Assembly (NCBI RefSeq): GCF_963678635.1
Contig: NC_087067.1
Location: 48,591,618 to 48,655,617 of the forward strand
DNA from: Symsagittifera roscoffensis
Lineage: Eukaryota > Xenacoelomorpha > Acoela > Convolutidae
Direction of reading: 5' to 3'
Length of the DNA: 64,000 nt
Part shown: in pieces, positions 55,401-64,000 of the stretch
Numbering within the stretch: the first letter of the stretch is position 1
Layout: the number at the start of each line of letters is the position of its first letter
Position numbers and translations under genes: made by a program
The notes under the pieces: model-generated
The model's input: only the letters and a program-made list of their open reading frames with translations
The model's database searches: none
Told to the model about the DNA's origin: nothing

Positions 55401-58400
55401 CTGCTTTTGTCGTTTTCTCGCTAGTGTTTGAGAATCGCGGCTTCGCCACTGCGTAAAAAGAAAATTGAAATACCGAAAAGCGAAAGTGTGAAGATCACGA
55501 AAAATATGATCGACTTCTAATTTCGAAAATGAGTTCTAATTATCTAATTTCCCAGCATAAAAGAGATTATTTCATCAACAAAGATTATTTTATAAGCAAA
55601 GTTTCAATGATAATTTTTATAGAAACTCAAAGAAATTTAAAGTCATTTATTTTTTCTGTAATTCGAAAGCTGAGATCTTTTAAAAAAAGCAAGTCAATGT
55701 TTTTTGTTTCTGTTTATTTCCTTCATTACTGCGTTCAGTGACTCTTTTCCAACTGTCTTTTGGCTATTTTTTAAGTTTTTGGAAAGGGTACCTAACTTAT
55801 TTGAAAAAATTTCCCCGCATTCTTTTTCAACAATTTTAACGGTTTTTCTTTCTCCCTTAGTTTGCGAAGAGCAGCCTCGACTCTGTGAAAATCTTTGAGT
55901 AAGTTTTACGTTATTTTCACAAGCAAAGCTTGTGTTATTTTATAAAATCTCTTTTTTTCCAAGCTAAGTTGCATATATTGTTGCGGCTAAATGTGTTCTT
56001 TTTGAAAGTGTTCATTTTGATCAATAACCAGCTGTTAAGTAGGGCCAATGCTAAGGAAATTAACACAAACTATTATATTACAAATGGCACTTTAGCTTCA
56101 AGGTATCATGGATCTGTAGCGTAGAGGTAGGGAAGGAGACCCGCAATAAGAGGGGTCAAACCTGAGCAGGGTCGGATGATTTTAATTAAGTGGCACAGAA
56201 GTGTCATAAATTGTTGTTGAAATTCAATTAGTTATTTTTGTATTTTGAAAAGCCCTTATTTTTATATTTTCAAATTCTCAAGTTGATTTTTTTTTTCAAA
56301 ATAAGCTTGAAGTTATCAAGATAAAGCCCGTGATTCAGATTATTATCGGTCGTGAATTTCTCAAGTTTGAATTGAATTTTTAGCAAATTATTGGTCGTGA
56401 TTCAGATTCTTAAAAAATGAAAAAGTTCACTCGCTGTCGAGAAAAATTGAATATTTTCGATTTCAGGCTCAAATTTTGACATCAAAATTTTTTTTTTACT
56501 TTAAACTCATGTTTTTAGGCAAAGTTTACCACTCGTTCTTGTTTTTTTTTTCACCCTATTAACGGACCTTTCCAAAAAAAAAATAAACAGAATTTTGTCC
56601 CAAAAATGATTAAAAAAAACTTGTTTTCGGTTTTAAAATTTTTTGTTTTGTTATTGAATTCTTTTCCTGGATCAGTGTGGTTATCCTTGTTTGTTTTGCA
56701 GTTGTTGAAAGCCCAGTCAGCCTTTCTGTCGATAAAGCAATACGATCAAGTCCAAAGAGTACTCAAGTACCAGGCAACTTCACTGAGAATCAACCGAGTA
56801 ATTGAGCCATCAAGTGTCGCCAGTCACAGGTCAGTTGACTTTTTTTGCTCTGCTCTGCTTCTGCTACTTGTAAAGTTAACTGATTTAATTCGTGGTTGTT
56901 TAGTTTCCTCTAGGTACTATATTTTCACTGAAAAATTAATTTAAATTCTCATTTGGATGATTGATTAGGTGTGAGAACAGAACTCACAAACTGTTCCTGG
57001 AGATTTACACGAACGAGAGTCTGTTCACGTCTTCTGGTGACCGGCAGGTGGACTCTGATTTGGATGATATGGAGGAAGATGGGACTGGGGGGACGAAGAC
57101 GAGGCGAAAGTCGAAAAAGAAGAATCTGGGAGTGAACAGTTACGATTACAGTGAGACTCTGCAGTTGCTGGGTGAGTGGAGCGATTAGTATATGTACCAT
57201 TTTTTGATCAAATTCTATAATTTATGCCAAATTGTTGACAATATCGGTGACCTTGAGCAATTTAATTGGTCAAAAACCATAGCTTTTTAAAGTAATTAGT
57301 TTTCAGGAAGCGGTTTTTACGTGTAAAAATTAGTAAAACACAGAAATTCGACGTCAAAATGCAGTTTTAGTTTATTAATTTTGTTCAGTTTCGTGGACCA
57401 AAAAATTGTTGCAATCAATTTGGCATTAACTATAAAAAGGTTGGTTCAAAATATTTTCAACTGGGATCAAGTGAAAAATCTTTGTGCTAAAGACTTTATG
57501 GGAATGTTTTTGTTTATTTTAATACATCTTTTTGATCAGGAAAGTCAACAGGTACTACATGTCTAAAAAAGAACTATAATTATTGTCGGTTTCTTCAAGT
57601 TAATACCTAAATGAAACAGTTTCATCAAATCATTGATTCCTAGGAATAATAAGAGATGCAGGTTTGGATAATTAGCAGACGATCATTTTTTGTAATTGAT
57701 TTTATGTTGCTATGTTCAAAAAAGTAGACGCTGTTCTCTTGTTGACCACATTAGAAATCATGTCACCGTGTTTTCATAGCTTCAAGACATTAACAGGTTC
57801 AAATGCACATGTAAACAAAGAATAGCCGGTTTCTGTGCAAGTAGTTTCTGTGTTCCGACCATTCATAAAAAAGTTTTTTTTTTTTTTTTAAAAAGCCGTT
57901 TTTTTTAAAAAGCCGTTTTTTTTGTGCGTGTTGTGATGAGAGAACAAATCAAACGCTAGGAAAGTTAGTCAATTAAGAATCATCGATAACAGTTAGCTTA
58001 GAAAAATAAACAACAAAGAAAATTGAAAATAAAACAAAAGTTTTGAAAAAAAAACCTATTTTTGCGAATAATTTTCTGTTGCCTTTTCTCTTTGTTTTTC
58101 TCGACAAGGAAAAATTGAAGTGATTTTTTTTTTCGAATCTCGACTGAAAGGGTTTTAATAAGATATATCATTCTAACCGTTTGGATGATAATTTGTGGTA
58201 ACTGATTTTGGTCCAAAAGTCCCAAAATTTTGCCCAAAAAGTGACTGGATAGAGTTAGTTTAAATTGAAAAAAGCAGCTCAAACTAGAAAAGCGTTGAAT
58301 GAACTGCTGAAAATAAAATTTCAACATTTTAGAGTCAATTCAATCAAGTCATTTAGCTTCAGGCATAAAGTTATGAAAGTATCAAAAGCATCATTTTTGG

Positions 58401-61400
58401 ACCGTAAAAGATAGACGTTCCGAAATTAGGAAGATCTGTGTAAGGTGTCAAATGAATGTCTAACCGTAGGTCTGAACGAGGGAGACGCAGATTCAGACAC
58501 AGTCAATCTGCAAGGAGGTCATCTGGCTTATATCCACTTGCGCCACTTGAGAATTAGGGAGCTGAAGAGGAACTGTCTCGCCAGTCTGAACTACTTCAGG
58601 TCTCTGGAGAGAACCCTCACCGTAAATGATAATGGAGTGTCGCTTGACGGATCCCTGGATCAGGTAGATCTAATTATCTTTTTCTTCCTTTAGAAGACTA
58701 TGGAGGATCTTTAAGTTTCTAGGGGAGGGTCATAGCATAATGTGAAAGATGCTTGAATGTCGCGACAAATCTTTGTTTATTCATATCGCGTGCTCGAAAT
58801 GAATATCTATAGCCTGTTATTATGAATAATGAACGTAGTGAGTACTCTTATATAGGTCTTGGTGATTTTTTTTTATTTTGATTTTTCGCGGTTTGACTTG
58901 TGATTTCTTTTTAAGTTCAGTGCTTTTATTTTGTTAAAAGGAAGGCAAACTCCACTATCGAACAGCAAAAGTGTAAAGGTCACGAAAAACGTGATCGACT
59001 TGTAATTTCGAAACTCAGTTGGCTATACTTTTTGTCTAGATACCTCAAGATAAACATGACCTACCGGAATACCACCTTGCATCCGGACCCAATCCACTGG
59101 AATCCCACGCGTATTTGTACAACACGCCAGCAGACTATCAGATCTATGCCTCCAAATTCATGGACCTGAGCGACGTGGAAAACCACGACGACTACTACTT
59201 TGTGGGTAATAAGTACGAAAAGCCTATTAATGAGAGCTCAATGGGGAGCGAAGAGAGTGAATTGGTCGGGACTAGTGGCAGTACACGAGTGCACGTGCAG
59301 GACGAGAAGGGATTCTACATCATGTATGATGTGGCAGTGTCCGATTTCCAGTAAGTTAGAAACTATAAAAGCCCTATGAAGTAGTACAGATTCAGGATTA
59401 AAAGCCACGCGCTTTTTCTTCAAACTCTAGGGAAAATATGAAAAATTGTACAGCGAACGAATTACTAGCAAGGTAGATTCATCGTTAACTTAAAATCAGC
59501 TAAAACAGAGTTTTTCCACCAGAAACTTGAATATTCGAGATGTGGAGGAAATATATTGGCTGACAAATATTCGGCAATGATTTCTAGACAATAAACCAAT
59601 CCTATAGAGCAGTGGCAAGCCATGTTTCTGTCTTGAAATATAAGCTGCGAAACAGTAAAACTAGAGAGATGTAAGTATGTGGTTTGATGATGCCCGAAAT
59701 CATCAAGTAACTTCAGTTTTTGATGGAGGATTTTAAGTGAAAACCATTCGGCATGTTACGTTTTTTTTAGTATGCTGGAGAAAGACCTGCTGTTGATGGG
59801 CTCATACTTCATTCAGAAGGAGAGGGAATCCTTCAAAAGATCGGAGCAAATGTTCAAAAAATCAAAACAAGGATCGGTTAGCACAAAGTAGTTTCAATCC
59901 CTGGATCGGAATTTTGTTTTTTACTGAAAAAAAATAAAGCAATGATTACTTTTTAGTTTCTCGACTCTGAATCCAAAATGGCAGAAGAATCTCACAAGTT
60001 GTCCAAATATGGACATGAAATGGTTGATCGAATGGGAGTTTTATTCGATCTCTGGAATTGCGAGTTTCAATTCCTGGAGAAGAAACAACAGCTGATCGAC
60101 CTGTACATGGAATGCTACCATCACACGCTGAATATCGAAGACCAAAGACGCCTTGCGCAGATTGTCACTGACTTGATTCATCTAAGGCCTCGAATTGACC
60201 CGAATGATTCGTACTTCGTGAAAATATACAGACTGGAAACTATAAATTTGTCCCTCAAAATAGACTTAGTTCGGAAGTTGATTGAAAGTCACGTTGAAAC
60301 GCAGCGCGACTACGTCTCACGGATCTGTCGAGAAGGTGACGAGTTCTACGGAATTCCGATGAACATTATTCCGAAACAACCGGTGTTGTTACATAACAAC
60401 TTAGGTAATCTGCAACCCCTTTACTTGCTGGAATTCCACCCCACGTTAGCTCACATAGCGGGTCTGGAGACGTTCCTTAGACATGGATTCCAGGGAGCAG
60501 TTGATCACGTTGGACCGATGACTGTGACTGAAACGTTGGCGTTGAATAAGATTTTCCTGGAAAAAGCCAATGCGGAATGGGATGCGTTGCCGCCATATGG
60601 AGGTGGTTATTCTGTCCAAGTGCAAAAGGAGGTAAGCATATTTTCCTTTTTTCAAATCGGAACAATCGCACAAAATACAGTTAGTGAAAATTTCCTGTTT
60701 TTCTAAAACGATTTGTTAAAAAATGATTTTTTTTCCCAATTATATGATTTCTTCTTAGCTCTACGCTGACATGTTTATCGAAGACCCTCTGTTTGTATGC
60801 GAAGTTGGCCACAGTTTGGCAGTTGATGAAGATGGATCCCGCAAGCCGATGGTGGAAAAGCAGAACCAGATGGTACTGTACTGGTCTAGACTGCTCGAGA
60901 TCCTCACTCTGAGACATAGGCTAATGGAGAGTGCCTGGGAAGGCGAAGTGCTTTCGAAGCTCTACAGAACTGTATGCGTGTCTGAAAAAATAGACGAGTT
61001 TCATTTGTACATGAGACTAAATCAGTTTGAATATGGTCAACAGAAGAACAGAAATCCACCCCCGTTTTTGTCTCATATAAGCGAAGACGACGGTGCACTG
61101 ATTGACCGATACATTCCTTCATTTCTAAGTCTAGCAGTGCATGAGTTGGACGACAACCAAGTGGGAAGTTTCAACTTCAGGTCCAGAGAGGGATTGCTGA
61201 AGTTGATGTCCAGTCCAACAGGTGTGGAGAATCTTCAAGTTGCATTGCTGGCTCAGATATGTAATGACAATGTGTTGCAAGTTTGCTCTGAATTGAATCT
61301 AAATGCGGCTCAGATATTCCAGAAGCCTTATGTGAATGAGAAAGAGAGATTGATGGCGGCTAACTCAAAGAAAGGAACGGGGCATTCAAAAAGGTTAGTC

Positions 61401-63144
61401 TCTGTTTGGAAGAAAATTTTATCTTTGTTTCTACTGCTTGATGAATGCTTTTCAGTAGATCCCAAAATAAGTTAGGGAACCGAGCTGAAATGTTAAGTTT
61501 CTAAAGGCTTTTATGTGAAAGGTAGATGTTATAAATTTGGCAAAAATTTTCCATTCAAATCGTTTGGGTATTTTTCTTTCTTCGTCGTTATGCTTAAAGT
61601 GGAGTGAACCGTACCTTTTAGGGGTCTTTTGGCGCCGACTAAGCCGTTTGGAGTTGCGGACAAGCACGAGAGTGAAAAGGCGGCAGATAGTGTTAAGTTG
61701 AAGCACTCCAAGAGTGCTGCGAAGACACCAGCGCCCCCCGCACACACGCCGGAAGCATTCATTTCAGTACAACTAGAAAAGGTAAAATAAAGGTTTCAAC
61801 TTCAATTGGCTACGACCGTAATTGAAATCAATCAGTTTGCCATTGGAAAGCTAAAATAAAGCTGGTTTTCAAAATGATTCTAAAACGTGGACCTCAGAAC
61901 CTTGAAAGTGTTATCTCAATTTAACTTCATAGAGCTCTAGTCTGGTCATCAAAAAATATGGAATCATAAATTTTTTGTTTTCAGATTTCTACATATTTTT
62001 TGCCCAGATTCGAAATCTGTAAAAATTTTTGATCGTTCAAATCTTCTGCAAAAATTTGTTTTTACTTTTGGTTCGAATATATTTAGAGTTTATTTAGCGT
62101 GGTGTATGTGCTGTGTTTCAGTCGTACGTGCGGGACCTGATGATGAATGAGTTTGTGAAGAAGAAGAGTCAGAATGCACTGATGATGAGGAATCAGGAGG
62201 AGGTGGAGAAGATGAAGAGGAAACTCATCTGCTGGTTCTGCACAAACCTCACCAAGAAGACCAGCGAGTACACTGCCAAGGTACCAAATGCTACCTGAGT
62301 TTATAGTTCAAAATGTTCAATTCCAATTAACTTGATAGTTATTTTATTGAGACAATTTTTTACATTTATTTAAGAGTCGATGAACGAAGTGATGAAATTT
62401 AATCCGGCTCAGATTTACTTTTTCGCGGTTTTACTTTTGATTTGTTTTCAAATTTAGTTCATTTCCTTTTTTAAAAGGAAAGCAAACTTCACTATCGAAC
62501 AGCGAAAGTGTAAAGGTCACGAAAATTGTGATCGACTTCATTTCGAAAGAGGAGTTTAATTATCAGATTCCCAGCGAAATAATAATTTAACTCATTGATC
62601 CAGTATTCTCATGTTGGGTTAATTTTATCAAAAATGTGTCAATCATAAATTGTTCTAGAAATTTTTTTTCTTTGAAATTCGAAAGTTGAGATTTTTTCAA
62701 AAATGTAAGTCCGTATTTTTCTCGTTATACTTGCGTTCATTGACTCTTTTCCTATTATATGTTTGCTAAGTTTCTGATCTTCATTTGAATTAGGAGCAGG
62801 CGTAATGTTCAAGAGGAAAAGTATGTTGAATATTGAGGAAATGGTTCCCTGGAAAAATCGAATTTAACATATATCGTGACGTATTCATAGCCTGCATGGG
62901 TCACTGAGCTGTTTATGGAAGTTGGATAGTTGCCGCTAAATAGCAATTAATTTTATGGCGAATACATTTACAATGGCATTAATGTGTATTATATTCAGAG
63001 TCAGATGTTGCTGTGCTATGGAAGTATGTTGAAACTACTGGACAGCTACCCCTTTCTCAGAGACAACTACTTCTCAGTCGGCCAGTTCAAAGAGAAGAAG
63101 GCAGCTGAAGACGACAGACCCTTGGACAACATCGCCCAACAGGG
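52485..63144 (+). CDS. CCDC162-like protein (DUF4549 family), sixteen 5' exons, continues past window
   Basis: Exons: 52485-52814, 52890-53201, 53562-53645, 53783-54029, 54243-54485, 54697-54845, 56702-56829, 56969-57171, 58470-58663, 59040-59350, 59771-59876, 59957-60631, 60759-61393, 61622-61781, 62122-62280, 62999-63144. All junctions agree in phase; all are GT-AG except the second intron (donor GC). The start ATG opens an N-terminal domain with YKHLLRWKRF, YPEYRQRLGNNLAQYNDFIS, RAKRLSVARDGHLF and FQIFTKWIITHFH, which I recognise as the DUF4549-type N-terminus of CCDC162. Exons 12-13 encode a long, well-conserved-looking helical domain (FLRHGFQGAVDHVGPMTVTE, MVLYWSRLLEILTLRHRLME). A Lys-rich acidic linker is in exon 8. 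No transmembrane segment. The protein's molecular role is not established; the ciliary link is inference. Confidence 0.8.
55323..55440. repeat. 60-bp tandem duplication in intron 6 of the CCDC162-like gene
   Basis: TAATTCACCTTTTAGAGCTG...TCGCTAGTGTTTGAGAAT occurs twice in a row (from about 55322 and 55385). A box-B-like GGTTCGAATCT lies just before, at about 55299. Confidence 0.8.
55440..55530 (+). repeat. Dispersed intronic repeat, copy 1
   Basis: Shares GCGAAAGTGTGAAGATCACG and ATGATCGACTTCTAATTTCG with copies at 58885-59015, 62420-62560 and 63460-63600. It lies directly upstream of SINE-like sequence. Confidence 0.75.
56008..56190 (+). repeat. tRNA-derived SINE, copy 1
   Basis: The block GTGTTCATTTTGATCAATAA...GGTATCATGGATCTGTAGCG matches 63633 onward. 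TAGCGTAGAGG fits the RNA polymerase III A box; the B box is degraded here (GGGTCAAACCT). Confidence 0.65.
58885..59015 (+). repeat. Dispersed intronic repeat, copy 2
   Basis: Contains TTTTCGCGGTTTGACTTGTG, CAAACTCCACTATCGAACAG and GTAAAGGTCACGAAAAACGT, matching copies 3 and 4. It lies just before exon 10. Confidence 0.8.
62420..62560 (+). repeat. Dispersed intronic repeat, copy 3
   Basis: Contains TTTTCGCGGTTTTACTTTTG, CTTCACTATCGAACAGCGAA and AGGTCACGAAAATTGTGATC. It lies in the intron between exons 15 and 16. Confidence 0.8.
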
Positions 63145-63459
63145 GTTTGTTTCGGGCTATCCGTGCTTATTTTGTTTGTTTTAACACAAGCGTAGCGTAG
63201 TGTGATAGTACGATGCAACTTTTGTTCCATTTAAGTTGCAAATAAAAGTGCTATTTTGGGTGGCCCTTTTGCCAATGTGATAAAGCTAATTTTGAGACAC
63301 TTTTGAAGAAGAGGGCAGCATTGGCATTATAATGCCATATGCTTTGATTTCATTAGTAATATTTTTTACACAGTTCTTACTTTTTTACGAGTCGATGAAC
63401 GTAGTTCAGACTCTAATACAAGGTCGCGATGATTTTTTTAAAGAAAAAGTCTTAAAGTT

Positions 63460-63600
63460 TGCATTTTCGCGGCTTGACTTTTGATTTCCTAAATTCAGTT
63501 AATTTCCTTTGTTAAACGTTGGGCAAACTCTACAATCGCTCAGCAAAGTGTATAGGTCACGAAAAACGTGATTGACTTCTAATTTTGAAATGGAATTGAG
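63460..63600 (+). repeat. Dispersed intronic repeat, copy 4
   Basis: Contains TTTTCGCGGCTTGACTTTTG, AGTGTATAGGTCACGAAAAA and CGTGATTGACTTCTAATTTT, followed by SINE copy 2. Confidence 0.8.
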
Positions 63601-63632
63601 TTATTACACAAGCAAAGTAGTCTCAAATAGTA

Positions 63633-63810
63633 GTGTTCATTTTGATCAACAACCAGCTTTTAAGTGCAGCCAATGCTAAGGATATTAACACAGACTATTA
63701 AATTACAAATAAGCTTTAAGGTATCATGGATCTGTAGCGTAGAGGTAAGGAAGGAGATCCGCAACAAAATAAGAGGGTTCGAACCTGGCCCGGTTTGGAT
63801 GTTTTTATTG
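63633..63810 (+). repeat. tRNA-derived SINE, copy 2
   Basis: Homologous to 56008-56190. TAGCGTAGAGG (A box) and GGGTTCGAACCTG (B box, matching the GGTTCGANTCC consensus well) are spaced as in tRNA genes, which supports a tRNA-derived polymerase III promoter. Confidence 0.75.
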
Positions 63811-64000
63811 AATTTTTTCGTATACTAGTTAAAATGCATCCGCTCTATAATGTGAGGCATGTTAGTTGGGATTTTTTTTTCAAATTGACTGGTATGCTAT
63901 TGCATCATAATTGGCTTGCGTCAGTTAGTCATTATGTGGACTCATAATTGGCGTGCGTCACTTAGGAAAATTTTGTAGACTCAAAGTCTTACTCATTCAG

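Overview
The window is animal (metazoan) nuclear DNA, AT-rich, with spliced genes whose introns are mostly 60 to 1900 bp and with very dense transposable elements. The phylum cannot be fixed from sequence alone. A cilia-associated CCDC162-like gene and Penelope-like retroelements fit an aquatic invertebrate, but that is inference.

Left part (1-9.3 kb): a decayed Ty3/gypsy element on the + strand (gag, protease, reverse transcriptase, RNase H, integrase and a candidate 3' LTR), the first exon of a methyltransferase gene on the - strand, about 0.9 kb of CA-rich microsatellite, and the 5' half of a Penelope-like element (PLE-1).

The main discovery is at 9345-25445. A 16.1-kb segment is bounded by a perfect 21-bp terminal inverted repeat, and the two halves of PLE-1 continue on either side of it (8.57-9.34 kb and 25.45-26.95 kb), so it is an insertion. 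It carries four spliced genes: A (+), a candidate DDE-type transposase with a C-terminal BRCT domain; B (+), a zinc-finger plus JmjC histone-demethylase-like protein with its iron-binding residues present; C (-) and D (+), unrecognised. Introns, spacers and both subterminal regions are full of two short dispersed motifs. I read it as a very large DNA transposon carrying a chromatin-modifying enzyme. I know of no named superfamily that matches.

25.4-33.2 kb: the rest of PLE-1 (with an internal deletion), then PLE-2 on the - strand, a nearly complete but mutated copy with about 320-bp terminal direct repeats, each holding a candidate hammerhead ribozyme. 33.2-39.5 kb: a 6.3-kb palindromic element with 1284-bp inverted arms and an interior peppered with an ACCCTCCG motif.

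39.8-50.4 kb, all - strand: a Ty3/gypsy pol remnant (integrase) followed by an acidic region and a macro-domain ORF, a 470-bp spacer, and a two-ORF unit. ORF1 (47227-43742) contains an SGNH hydrolase domain; ORF2 (43890-39844) is unrecognised. ORF1 and ORF2 overlap by about 149 nt in different frames, and each frame has two internal stops, three of the four in a stop-CT(A/G) context. It is either a lightly mutated copy or a unit that uses recoding.

52.5-63.1 kb: sixteen consecutive exons, almost all in consistent splice phase, of a CCDC162-like (DUF4549) gene that runs off the right edge. It is probably the only intact host gene here. Its introns hold several copies of a dispersed repeat and of a tRNA-derived SINE.
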